Assembly (NCBI RefSeq): GCF_034087045.1
Contig: NZ_CP139247.1
Location: 1,178,001-1,242,000, forward strand
DNA length: 64,000 nucleotides
Origin: Chitinophaga sancti
Lineage (GTDB): Bacteria; Bacteroidota; Bacteroidia; Chitinophagales; Chitinophagaceae
Direction of reading: 5' to 3'
A program made the translations under genes and the position numbers. This document shows positions 34,201 to 42,058 of this stretch, one piece after another (position 1 is the first letter of the stretch; each line of letters opens with the position of its first letter). The notes below the pieces were generated by a model, which saw only the letters and a program-made list of their open reading frames with translations, did not search any database and was not told the DNA's origin.

Positions 34201-36353
34201 GGCAGGTAGATCAGAACAACCGTATCCACATTCATAATGGCGGCCCGGATACTGCCCACATCCAGTTATCTTACAATGACCAGTCCATCGCCATCCAGAC
34301 AAAACCAGATAGCAGCAGTGCCAATGGCAAACTGCCCACACTTGAAACGAATATCAAAAACTTCAAGCTCTCTACTATCACCGCATTACTGGCTGCCGAT
34401 ACTTTGTTGGCCAACGGTGTCCTGAATGCACAGGCCACTATACGCAACCTGGATCAGTCACCGCTAATTAGTTCAAACCTCACTATTGATAGTCTGACCT
34501 TCCGCGCTTCTAACCTGGGTACGCTCACTGCAGAAGTAAATACGCCACAGGCTAACCAGTATAGCCTGGACATGAATCTCAAAGGCAATGACAACGACCT
34601 GCAGGTAAAAGGTACTTACGACTCTACCATCAATGCCACTGTAGACATCAACCAGCTGAATATGAAATCGCTGGAGTCATTCACTTTTGGCAATATGACC
34701 CGTATGCATGGTAGTGCCGACGGCCACTTCAAAATCACAGGTACTACCGACATGCCGAAAGCAACCGGGAATCTTCATTTCAATGATGCAGGTGGTACCA
34801 TTACCTATGTAGGCGCCAATATCACCATGCCTGATGAGAACATCATACTGGATGAGAAAGGGGTACAGTTCAACAAATTCGTTATTGCAGATAGCCTGCA
34901 GAATGAGCTGGTGCTGGACGGTCGTATCAATACAAAAGACTACTCTAACTATAACTTCAACCTCAATATCAACGCAGACAACTTCATGATCCTGGGTAAA
35001 CAGGTTGACCCGCAGCAAATGTATTACGGGCCTGCTTTCGTAGATACCCGTATCAAAGTAAGGGGCAACCTGGATCTGCCAAGAGTAGATGCTTATGTGA
35101 AGCTGCGCGATAAATCGAATGTAACCGTCACCCTGCCCTCCGAAGAACCAGGTGTAGCTAACAGGGAAGGGGTCATCATATTTGTAGATAAGGACAATCC
35201 ACTGGATTCTTCGCTGGTGAAAATGGTAGACAGTACTAAACTGCAAAACCCAAGACTGAAAGGTATCAACTTCTCAGGCAATGCTGAGATCACACCTCAA
35301 TCTACCATCCGTATTATCATTGACCCTGTGAATGGTGACTTTGTAGAAGCAAAAGGTACTGCCAGCATCAATGCGACCCTGGATGCCAGCAGCAAAATGA
35401 GTCTGACCGGCCGTTACGAGATCTCAGAAGGTAAGTACGAAATGTCGCTGAACCAGCTGATCAAACGTTCTTTCTCCATTGAAAAGGGAAGTGCCATTAC
35501 CTTTAGCGGAGACGCTACCGATGCAGATCTGGATATCACTGCAAAGTATACTGTGAATGCAGAAGCTGCGGACCTGGTACAGGATCAGCTGACCAGCCTC
35601 TCCCAGACAGACAGGAACAAGTACAAGCAGAAATTACCATTCTATGTATACCTCCATATCAAAGGCAATCTGATGAAGCCAGACATCTCCTTCGAACTGG
35701 ATATGCCGGAGGCAGAACAAAATGCATTTAGTGGTAGTGTGTATAATCGCATCAAACAGATTAACCAGATCCCATCTGAACTGAACAAACAGGTAATGGG
35801 TCTGCTGGTGCTGAATAGCTTTATACCTGAAGACCCGATGTCAGGCGAAGGTAGCAGCGACTATGGTGTGAGCAACATGGCCCGTCAGAGTGTGAGCAAG
35901 ATTCTCTCTCAACAGCTGAATAACCTGGCTGGTAACCTGATCAAAGGTGTAGACCTCAACTTCGACCTGCAAACAGACGAAGACTATTCAACCGGTTCCG
36001 CACAGCAAACCACCAATCTGAAAGTAGGTGCTTCCAAGAGCCTGTTCAATGATCGCCTCTCTGTATCCATTGGTTCCAATGTGATGCTGGAAGGTGAATC
36101 GCAGGCAAACCCCAGCACGCTGGTGGGCGATGTATCAGTAGAATATAAACTGACCCGCGATGGCCGTTATCGTGTAAGGGTGTACCAGCGTCAGGACAAT
36201 ACCACTGTTATTGAAGGACAGGTAGTAGAAACCGGTGTAGCCTTCGCTTTGATCATGGACTATGATAATTTCCGCGAGATATTCCAGCGGGCGAAAAAAG
36301 ATAAGCAATCTGAAAAACTCCGTTCCCAGAAGAAAACCAGTACTAAGAAATAA
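31281..36353 (+). CDS. tamB: Translocation and assembly module protein TamB
   Basis: 1690 residues. One N-terminal membrane anchor (about residues 18-42: WWRWLLWGIVILLIIPVMAV), then a very long beta-rich region and the DUF490/TamB C-terminal domain (about residues 1200-1640; MHGSADGHFKITGT, INATLDASSKMSLTGRYE, VYLHIKGN). TamB bridges the periplasm and works with an outer-membrane BamA-like partner in envelope assembly or lipid transport. Bacteroidota copies are large like this one. It is directly followed by tamL, one base after the stop. Confidence 0.92.
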   Translation: MTAPATNDEKHHGRPWWRWLLWGIVILLIIPVMAVLVLQLESVQDLIRRQGEQYLRKKLHTTVRIGYLRVRGWQYLELRNVYVADTSKQELFYSGNLKVRYNLLAFLNNELRINGLEWDSVTANIYRNPGDSSFNYQFIVDAFVTKDSIPDTVSTGTGTTLQFLIKDVTLKHVSLRYLDAPGGMDAVVTFQELHVDPDDLLVNQGLYAVRGLKIDGLKGYFKQDYRPKVLAATAPPPARDTASTPFHLILKKLEIENSSFLYADQGSGLSTGWKIGKLQLLNSSIDMDSTLIQVSELSIRNAGGMVTMNIAKDTSAPAPADSTAPNTWRVLATKTDLEHINLRYDNNTAPAPRGAGKKDPDYNHLFLKNFVAHVGNINYNTDTISAALHKLSVQEDKSGFGIKQGHFDVLYTATTIALRNLLLETNRSILRKQIVLNAPNWSTISDNPDLLQLQANLDSTHITLGEFLPFVPDSRKNPSMKPLWDKEIFLTTSFKGSLGKLIIETLNLTDNKGNHINAKGEVGHVTDVDQLYANLPSLYILSGNKALRSWLPPGTMPDTPRLPEQMIITGSFLGGMKDMQTKLDLKSNAANATLTAHLINITDSIHSSYDLNIASFRVQPGYFLYDTTIGWISGRIMASGKGYTFPGMIAKADAHINEATYNRYTYHDVSIKANIDKQQLHAEGQSNDSSINLTFNADGTLNDTTLQSLKANAQIQRADLYTTHLYSNPFELRGNMDVDFSSLTPNRLDGNALLTSWQVATNGQVFVLDTISLSAEYKDQQYLTLTGPFGFINANGNIDYTKIGPAFGQIINKPLSPYDSAKLVQLPAGQLLFWNASLTFPRSLQAMAPTLRMEYPLLISGHLNSDSSLLVLNAALPKLSYDSILIDSLAINANILDTSLKAEVSLADIHHKVMSLNHTSLTAAATAGKVDWDLLLDDIKRNPKYKVGGFVEFLPDNALALSLKPDLLLNRQQWQVDQNNRIHIHNGGPDTAHIQLSYNDQSIAIQTKPDSSSANGKLPTLETNIKNFKLSTITALLAADTLLANGVLNAQATIRNLDQSPLISSNLTIDSLTFRASNLGTLTAEVNTPQANQYSLDMNLKGNDNDLQVKGTYDSTINATVDINQLNMKSLESFTFGNMTRMHGSADGHFKITGTTDMPKATGNLHFNDAGGTITYVGANITMPDENIILDEKGVQFNKFVIADSLQNELVLDGRINTKDYSNYNFNLNINADNFMILGKQVDPQQMYYGPAFVDTRIKVRGNLDLPRVDAYVKLRDKSNVTVTLPSEEPGVANREGVIIFVDKDNPLDSSLVKMVDSTKLQNPRLKGINFSGNAEITPQSTIRIIIDPVNGDFVEAKGTASINATLDASSKMSLTGRYEISEGKYEMSLNQLIKRSFSIEKGSAITFSGDATDADLDITAKYTVNAEAADLVQDQLTSLSQTDRNKYKQKLPFYVYLHIKGNLMKPDISFELDMPEAEQNAFSGSVYNRIKQINQIPSELNKQVMGLLVLNSFIPEDPMSGEGSSDYGVSNMARQSVSKILSQQLNNLAGNLIKGVDLNFDLQTDEDYSTGSAQQTTNLKVGASKSLFNDRLSVSIGSNVMLEGESQANPSTLVGDVSVEYKLTRDGRYRVRVYQRQDNTTVIEGQVVETGVAFALIMDYDNFREIFQRAKKDKQSEKLRSQKKTSTKK

Positions 36354-36354
36354 G

Positions 36355-38655
36355 ATGGTTAAAAGCTATAGACATATAATTTCCCCGATACTGGCAGCAT
36401 TGTTCGCCATGGGCTTTTATTCGTGTAGTTCAACTAAGTCAGTACCAGAAGGCGATCGCCTTTATACAGGAACCTCCGTCAAGTGGGTTGGCAAAAAGCC
36501 AAGGGATTATGGTACACTGAATGCCAGCCTGGAAAGCAGTGTAAGGCCGAAGCCGAACAAAAAATTCCTGGGTATGCCCATCCGGCTCTATCTCTATAAC
36601 CTTGGTAAAAAACCAAAAGGGAAAGGCCTCAATTACCTGTTACGCAATAAATTGGGAGAAGCTCCTGTGTTGTTAAGTTCTGTAAAGGCAGATTACACTG
36701 CCAATGTATTGGAGCAATACCTTGTGGACAATGGTTTCTTTCAGGCGCTGGTCACATCTGAAATAAAAACTTCCGGTAGTAAAAAAGCATCCGGTGTCTA
36801 TACCGCAACGCCTAATCATCGCTACCGTATTAAGAGTGTGACTTACCAAACAGACAGCAGTAATCTGGGTAAAGCCATTGCAGCTGCGTATAAACATACC
36901 TCTCTCAAGATCAACCGCCCTTACAGGCTGGATAGCATCAAGGCCGAAAGGTTGAGAATCAATAATATTCTTAAAAACCAGGGCTACTATTACTTCACCG
37001 TCGATCACCTGCTGGTGGAAGTTGATAGTACCAACAATGGAATGGTTGATCTCTATCTGAAAGTAAAAGACGAAACTCCACCACAGGCAAAGCGTCCGTA
37101 CACGATGAAGACCATCACGCTGTACCCGAATTATACACTGGACCAGGATTCGCTCTCCCGTAAGGGTACGCCGGTGGTATATAACGGTATTCGTATTATA
37201 GATTCTACCAAAAAGTTCAAGCCGAGTGTATTTGACAGGATGGTGTTCCTGAAGCCGGATAGTTTGTACAGGCTGAATAATCATGACATTACCCTGCATC
37301 GTCTCACCGACCTGGGTACATTCAAATTTGTGAAAGGACAGTTCCGGCAGGCGAGGGGAGACAGTTCCAGGCTGAATGCCAGTTTCTTCCTCACCCCTTA
37401 TCCAAGACGTAGCTTGTCTGCCGAGTTGAGAGGTACATCCAAATCCAACAACTTTGCCGGTTCCGAACTAAAGATCACGGCCAAAAACCGTAACTGGCTT
37501 CATTATGCAAATCTGTTGGAAATCTCACTATCCGGTGGTCTGGAATGGCAGGTAGGAGGCAAGGGTACCAATTCAACTGTGGTTGGTGGTAACTCATATA
37601 ACCTGAAGGCAGAAGCAGCGATGACGATTCCCCGTTTCTATCAGCCTTTCTGGAATCTGAATGTAAATACCCCTTATGTACCCCGCACCCGCATCAGCGT
37701 GAGCTATGAACTGTATAGCCGTAGCCAGCTGTATAACCTGAATGCTTACAACTTCCAGTTCCAGTACATCTGGCGCAAGACGCAGTTCCTGGAGCACAAG
37801 TGGGCACCGGTATCTATCACCTATGTACTGCCTACCAAGACGACTGCAGGTTATGACAGTATATTGCTGAATGATCCCAGCCAGCGTTCAGCGATTGAGA
37901 AACAATTTATTCTTGGCGGTAACTACGATATTACCTACGATAACAAGGCTACTAATAAAGTGCATACCTTCTACATGAATGGTAACATCGATTACTCCGG
38001 TAACCTGGCTGGATTGATCATTCCCAGAAATGATACAGGCATGAAGACTATCTTCGGTAGTCCATTTGCACAATTCATTCGTTTGTCTGCCGATGTGCGT
38101 CACTACTGGAGACTTAACAGGTCTCTGATCTGGGTGAACAGAATCTTTGCCGGTTACGGCATGCCATATGGCAATTCTACCACCCTGCCTTTTGTGAAGC
38201 AATTTTTCATAGGTGGTAGCAGCAGTTTAAGAGGTTTCCGCGCCAGAACACTGGGTCCTGGTAGCTATCGTAATACCAACAGTAAATACCTGGCAAATGA
38301 AGCCGGTGATGTGAAGTTGGAATATAACTCTGAAATACGTGCGCATCTTACCGGCATTTTCAATGCCGCTGTATTCCTGGATGCTGGTAATATCTGGCTG
38401 AAGAAGGAAGTGCCGGAGAAACTGGGTAGTCAGTTCAGCACCAGTAGATTTGTTAGTCAGATTGCAGTAGATGCGGGTGCCGGTTTACGTGTAGATGCAT
38501 CTATCCTGGTAGTACGCCTGGATCTGGCCTTTCCGCTGCGAAAACCATGGTTGCCGGAAGGGGAGCGATGGGTCATGAAAGATATCAAATTTGGAGATCC
38601 GGACTGGCGCAAAGAGAATCTGATCCTGAATATTGCGATCGGTTATCCTTTCTAA
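36355..38655 (+). CDS. tamL: BamA/TamA-family outer membrane lipoprotein TamL
   Basis: 766 residues from the ATG at 36355, one base after the tamB stop (the frame is open further upstream, inside tamB). The signal peptide ends in a lipobox-like FYSC at about residue 24, so this is the lipidated Bacteroidota variant of TamA. POTRA-like repeats occupy about 35-330 (LRINNILKNQGYYYF). The C-terminal Omp85 barrel (about 400-766) carries the FFIGGSSSLRGFRARTLGPG segment with its VRGF/Y-like motif. It partners TamB. Confidence 0.92.
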   Translation: MVKSYRHIISPILAALFAMGFYSCSSTKSVPEGDRLYTGTSVKWVGKKPRDYGTLNASLESSVRPKPNKKFLGMPIRLYLYNLGKKPKGKGLNYLLRNKLGEAPVLLSSVKADYTANVLEQYLVDNGFFQALVTSEIKTSGSKKASGVYTATPNHRYRIKSVTYQTDSSNLGKAIAAAYKHTSLKINRPYRLDSIKAERLRINNILKNQGYYYFTVDHLLVEVDSTNNGMVDLYLKVKDETPPQAKRPYTMKTITLYPNYTLDQDSLSRKGTPVVYNGIRIIDSTKKFKPSVFDRMVFLKPDSLYRLNNHDITLHRLTDLGTFKFVKGQFRQARGDSSRLNASFFLTPYPRRSLSAELRGTSKSNNFAGSELKITAKNRNWLHYANLLEISLSGGLEWQVGGKGTNSTVVGGNSYNLKAEAAMTIPRFYQPFWNLNVNTPYVPRTRISVSYELYSRSQLYNLNAYNFQFQYIWRKTQFLEHKWAPVSITYVLPTKTTAGYDSILLNDPSQRSAIEKQFILGGNYDITYDNKATNKVHTFYMNGNIDYSGNLAGLIIPRNDTGMKTIFGSPFAQFIRLSADVRHYWRLNRSLIWVNRIFAGYGMPYGNSTTLPFVKQFFIGGSSSLRGFRARTLGPGSYRNTNSKYLANEAGDVKLEYNSEIRAHLTGIFNAAVFLDAGNIWLKKEVPEKLGSQFSTSRFVSQIAVDAGAGLRVDASILVVRLDLAFPLRKPWLPEGERWVMKDIKFGDPDWRKENLILNIAIGYPF

Positions 38656-38673
38656 TTGGTTTAACTTAGCGGC

Positions 38674-39057
38674 ATGCCTATGATTACAAAGAAACACACA
38701 AGATGGATGCTCGTGCTGTGTAGCACGATGCTTATTTTATTCTCTTCCTGTAGCAGGAAAATTACCGAGAGCGGAAAAGCATCTTATTATGCTGACAAAT
38801 TTGAAGGAAGGAAAACCGCCAGTGGCAGTATTTTCCATCAGAACAAAATGACCGCCGCACACCGTACCTTACCATTTGGTACAAAAGTTAAAGTGGTGAA
38901 TATCGCCAACGGCCGCTCTGTAAAAGTGACCATCACCGACAGAGGCCCCTTTGCAGAAGGAAGAGTGATAGACCTATCAAAGAAAGCCGCAAAGAAGCTG
39001 GGAATGATTAGTACAGGATTGGCGCCAGTAGAAATAAAATATAAAAAGAAGAAATAA
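38674..39057 (+). CDS. rlpA: RlpA-like lipoprotein (double-psi beta-barrel)
   Basis: 127 residues (ATG at 38674, or 38680). Signal peptide ends in a lipobox-like LFSSC at about residue 26. The RlpA/expansin-type DPBB domain fills the rest: GKASYYADKFEGRKTASG, MTAAHRTLPFGTKVKV and VKVTITDRGPFAEGRVIDLSK with the catalytic aspartate. Short form without a SPOR domain. RlpA proteins cleave denuded glycan strands as lytic transglycosylases. It lies 18 bases after tamL and is probably co-transcribed. Confidence 0.9.
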   Translation: MPMITKKHTRWMLVLCSTMLILFSSCSRKITESGKASYYADKFEGRKTASGSIFHQNKMTAAHRTLPFGTKVKVVNIANGRSVKVTITDRGPFAEGRVIDLSKKAAKKLGMISTGLAPVEIKYKKKK

Positions 39058-39059
39058 AA

Positions 39060-39105
39060 AATGTGGGCAGTAACAAAGAAGAATTCCTCCTGTACTGCCC
39101 ACATT
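39060..39105. terminator. 13-bp hairpin between convergent rlpA and pfpI-like genes
   Basis: Arms 39060-39072 and 39093-39105 with a 20-base loop, A5 upstream and CATTTT downstream; probably bidirectional. Confidence 0.75.
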
Positions 39106-39121
39106 CATTTTACATGCCTGC

Positions 39122-39673
39122 TCAGGCGTGAACACCTTCTCCAATCTCTTCCACCATTTTCCTGCAAAAAGCAGGCAGATCATGTGGGTTACGACTGGTA
39201 ACCAGCCCATTATCCACTACAACCTCCTCATCAACCCAGTTGGCACCAGCATTTACCAAATCCGTCTTTAAAGAAGGATAGGAGGTAACCCTTCTTCCTT
39301 TTAACTCACCTGTTTCAATCAACGTCCACGGACCATGGCAGATAGCAGCTATTGGCTTGCTATCATCAAAAAAGCCGCTTACAAAATTTACGGCCTCCTG
39401 ATTCTCACGTAAATGATCAGGATTCATCACACCGCCTGGTAATACCAGGGCATCATAATCTTTCGCATTGGCATTGCTTACTGTCAGCGTAACGGGGTAG
39501 CTGTTACCCCAGTCTTTTTCAGCCCACGCTTTTACTTCCCCATCGTGGAGGGATACAACATCTACTTCTGCACCAGCATTTTTTAATGCCTCCATGGGTT
39601 TGGTAAATTCTACTTCTTCAAAACCATCTGCCACCAGGATGGCCACTTTCTTATTATTCAGCTTGTTTTCCAT
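39122..39673 (-). CDS. DJ-1/PfpI family type 1 glutamine amidotransferase-like protein
   Basis: 183 residues, the normal PfpI/YhbO size. Flavodoxin-like start VAILVADGFEEVEFTKPMEAL, with the conserved early glutamate; nucleophile-elbow cysteine in IAAICHGPWTLIE (about residue 110), adjacent His, and the ending VTSRNPHDLPAFCRKMVEE. Members act as proteases, deglycases or hydratases of glyoxals; the true activity is debated. It is monocistronic and convergent with rlpA. Confidence 0.92.
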   Translation of the reverse strand: MENKLNNKKVAILVADGFEEVEFTKPMEALKNAGAEVDVVSLHDGEVKAWAEKDWGNSYPVTLTVSNANAKDYDALVLPGGVMNPDHLRENQEAVNFVSGFFDDSKPIAAICHGPWTLIETGELKGRRVTSYPSLKTDLVNAGANWVDEEVVVDNGLVTSRNPHDLPAFCRKMVEEIGEGVHA

Positions 39674-40233
39674 AATTCATGTTTTAAAAATGATGGTGTT
39701 TAAGTGCTGATAATGCAAGTACAAAAACCCTTCCTTTTAGCCCTCCGCTACCTGCGAGTGTTTAAACAGATGATTTCCCCATTTGAGTTGTCCACATTTT
39801 TACTCAAATGCAGGTATCCTTACTCATTTTCCTTACATTTTTGTAGTATTTATTCTATTTTTTTTGGAATTCTTATGCCAGTAGTGTTATTTGCAGGACA
39901 ATCAGTGTGAACCATATACCTTCTGAGAATGACGAGAATACCATCACAACAAAATGGAAGTGAGTGTCATGGGATGTGTTTAAAACTGACTTATTTTTTA
40001 CCATTCTTTATTTGTAATTCCCTTTTTTCTGGTACTGACGTTTTTGTTGTTCCGTAAGTTTTACGGAAGCGGAGGTATTATATTACCTGGTCTCCATATC
40101 CTATCTTAATAACCAATCTTTTGCTGCCGGTGGAACGTTCGCCGGCAGTACCTTTTGCAAATGAAAGGAACAGCCATATCTTTAGAAGCGCTTTGCCATA
40201 TAGCAAAGCGCTTTTTTTGTTTACATTTATAAT
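39674..40233. other. 560-base non-coding region upstream of corA with several hairpins
   Basis: No convincing gene. Contains a TTCCGTAA-GTT-TTACGGAA hairpin (40050-40068), GGTATTATATTACC (40072-40086), a CTGCCGG...CCGGCAG hairpin (40124-40148) and a terminator-like hairpin at 40186-40213. The run of stems from 40050 to 40213 could be a structured leader or a small RNA. It does not match the magnesium M-box as I know it. Confidence 0.45.
40186..40213 (+). terminator. Terminator-like hairpin just before corA
   Basis: AAGCGCTTTGC-CATATA-GCAAAGCGCTT followed by T5. It sits 20 bases before the corA ATG; a near -7 element TACATTTA (40222-40229) lies between. Confidence 0.75.
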
Positions 40234-41340
40234 ATGCGTAAGTCGAAGTCCATCATACCCATTCCCATTCCAGATGTACTGAACCCATTCAAGGTGAGGA
40301 AGCAACGGATTATGAACTATAACCCTGTGACAGGCCCTGCTTCACGCCCGCCGGGAAGATGTGAGAAAGTAACAATTTTTGATTACACCCCGGTTCATGT
40401 TACAGAGAGTTCAGGAGAGGATCATCGCATGATCTTTAAATATATTGATACCCCTGAGCCAACATGGATCAATGTTGATGGAATCAATAAGGAAACGGTG
40501 CATGAGATCTGTACAAAAACGGGCATTCACCTGCTGCTGGAAGAAGATATCATGAGTATCGGACAGCGGGCCAAGATGGATGAAATAGGGCAACACCTGT
40601 TTGCATTACTGCCAATGGCGTATTACAATGTAGAGTCTGCGACTATAGAATATGAACAGGTGAGCATTGTACTGGGGAAAAATTATGTCATTTCCTTCCA
40701 GGAAGAAGCGACAAGAGATGTATTCGATCATGTAAGAGAAAAACTACGGATAGAAAATTCGCGGATTCGCAGCGCAGGGGCAGATTATCTATGTTATAAC
40801 CTACTCGATGTGATTGTGGATAGCTACTTCCTTATTCTTGATAAACTAGGAGACCGTATAGAACTGATGGAAGATCTGGTGCAGCACCAACCCAATACCC
40901 GCACACTGGCGCGGATTAATTACCTGCGCAGGGAGCTTTTGCTATTTAAAAGAGCGATCTCACCGGTACGGGACCTGATCAATGGGTTTATGAAATGCGA
41001 AAGTCCGCTGTTGGATGAGCGGACTATGAAATATTTTAAGGACGTATATGATCATATCATACAGGCCAACGATCTGGCAGAAAACTACCGTGAAGCACTC
41101 CTGAACGTACAGGAACAATACCATACCCAGATCAACCTGAAGATGAATGAGATCATGAAGGTACTGGCGGTGGTGACGACGCTGATGGCGCCATTAACTC
41201 TGGTAGCAGGTATCTACGGGATGAACTTTGAGTACATGCCGGAGCTGCATACCCACAACGGGTACTTTATCGTATTAGGGTCTATGATCTTCATGCTGGT
41301 GGGCATGATCATCTTCTTCAGAAAAAGAGGGTGGTTCTGA
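40234..41340 (+). CDS. corA: Magnesium/cobalt transporter CorA
   Basis: 368 residues. A long N-terminal cytoplasmic domain of helices and strands precedes two C-terminal membrane helices (about 305-330 and 342-362). The selectivity motif GMN is present in AGIYGMNFEYMPE between them, and the C terminus is basic (FFRKRGWF). It imports Mg2+ as a pentamer. The start follows a terminator-like hairpin, so leader-based control is possible. Its stop codon abuts that of the convergent DUF2480 gene. Confidence 0.96.
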   Translation: MRKSKSIIPIPIPDVLNPFKVRKQRIMNYNPVTGPASRPPGRCEKVTIFDYTPVHVTESSGEDHRMIFKYIDTPEPTWINVDGINKETVHEICTKTGIHLLLEEDIMSIGQRAKMDEIGQHLFALLPMAYYNVESATIEYEQVSIVLGKNYVISFQEEATRDVFDHVREKLRIENSRIRSAGADYLCYNLLDVIVDSYFLILDKLGDRIELMEDLVQHQPNTRTLARINYLRRELLLFKRAISPVRDLINGFMKCESPLLDERTMKYFKDVYDHIIQANDLAENYREALLNVQEQYHTQINLKMNEIMKVLAVVTTLMAPLTLVAGIYGMNFEYMPELHTHNGYFIVLGSMIFMLVGMIIFFRKRGWF

Positions 41341-41844
41341 TTATTTCTTTTTGAAGATCGGTACGGTGGAGCAAGGTTCTCCGTACATGATACTTTTTGC
41401 CACCGGGCGCAGCAAACGGGTAATTTCCACATAAGCGGCTTCGCCGGCGCCTTTATCTCCACAACCTTTCACAACCACGCGTTTGTCTTCGTAGGCGGTC
41501 ATGTCTATTGCATTGAGGCGCTTCATAAACTGGGTTTTGAAGATTTCTTCTTTGGAACCAAAGGCAGCATAGTGTGCGATGGGTTCCAGGTAGGTCATGA
41601 CGAGCATGTAGCCCCAAAATGGAACTACAGCATCTGCAGAACAGATGATGGCGACATTTTTATTGCGATATTGTTCCCAGTCTAATTCTTGAAGGGCGGC
41701 ACGGAAATCTTTCTCTTTCAGGATCATCTCCATGAAAAGATATTGCTTCAGGTCAAAAACAACTGTTTCTTCCTGAGGATAGTAGTCTTCCAGATCTAAT
41801 GTGAGGAGTCCACTTTGCGCTACTTTGTTTACTATCTCTTCCAT
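41341..41844 (-). CDS. DUF2480 family protein
   Basis: 167 residues, cytoplasmic, matching the Bacteroidota-specific DUF2480 family: LDLEDYYPQEETVVFDLKQYLF start, then LKEKDFRAALQELDW, ICSADAVVPFWGYMLV and VVVKGCGDKGAGEAAYVEIT at the end. It has conserved cysteines. Function is unknown. The upstream side on this strand is occupied by large hairpins that isolate it from the PpiD-like gene. Confidence 0.88.
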   Translation of the reverse strand: MEEIVNKVAQSGLLTLDLEDYYPQEETVVFDLKQYLFMEMILKEKDFRAALQELDWEQYRNKNVAIICSADAVVPFWGYMLVMTYLEPIAHYAAFGSKEEIFKTQFMKRLNAIDMTAYEDKRVVVKGCGDKGAGEAAYVEITRLLRPVAKSIMYGEPCSTVPIFKKK

Positions 41845-41883
41845 AAATCAAATTTACTAAATAATCGCGTGTAAGAACGAATG

Positions 41884-41936
41884 AAAGCGAAGGAGGTCAG
41901 ACGAAGGCTTCGCTTTCGTCTGACCTCCTTCGCTTT
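41884..41936. terminator. 22-bp perfect hairpin
   Basis: Arms 41884-41905 and 41915-41936, 9-base loop. First of three consecutive hairpins. Confidence 0.7.
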
Positions 41937-41937
41937 G

Positions 41938-41979
41938 CAAAAATTTCGCTCCCAGCAGGAGCTGGGAGCGAAATTTTTG
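41938..41979. terminator. 19-bp perfect hairpin
   Basis: Arms 41938-41956 and 41961-41979, AGGA loop, A5/T5 ends; only one base after the previous stem. Confidence 0.75.
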
Positions 41980-42008
41980 TCCATTCAAACAACGCCCCAT
42001 AAACAAGA

Positions 42009-42034
42009 AAGCCCTGGGCGTATGCCCAGGGCTT
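42009..42034 (-). terminator. Terminator hairpin of the PpiD-like gene
   Basis: AAGCCCTGGGC-GTAT-GCCCAGGGCTT, 11-bp perfect stem, 24 bases after the PpiD-like stop. Confidence 0.85.
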
Positions 42035-42058
42035 AATATTTATCAGTTATTATATTCC

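Noticed and set aside
36262..36354. Longer tamL frame overlapping the tamB end
   Set aside because: The start at 36355 directly precedes a lipoprotein signal peptide, whereas the upstream extension is translated tamB sequence in another frame.
39704..39910. 68-codon plus-strand frame
   Set aside because: Phe/Leu-rich translation of AT-rich intergenic DNA, no convincing ribosome site, no family.
40050..40213. Magnesium M-box riboswitch upstream of corA
   Set aside because: The conserved M-box core segments that I know are not present; only generic stems are seen.
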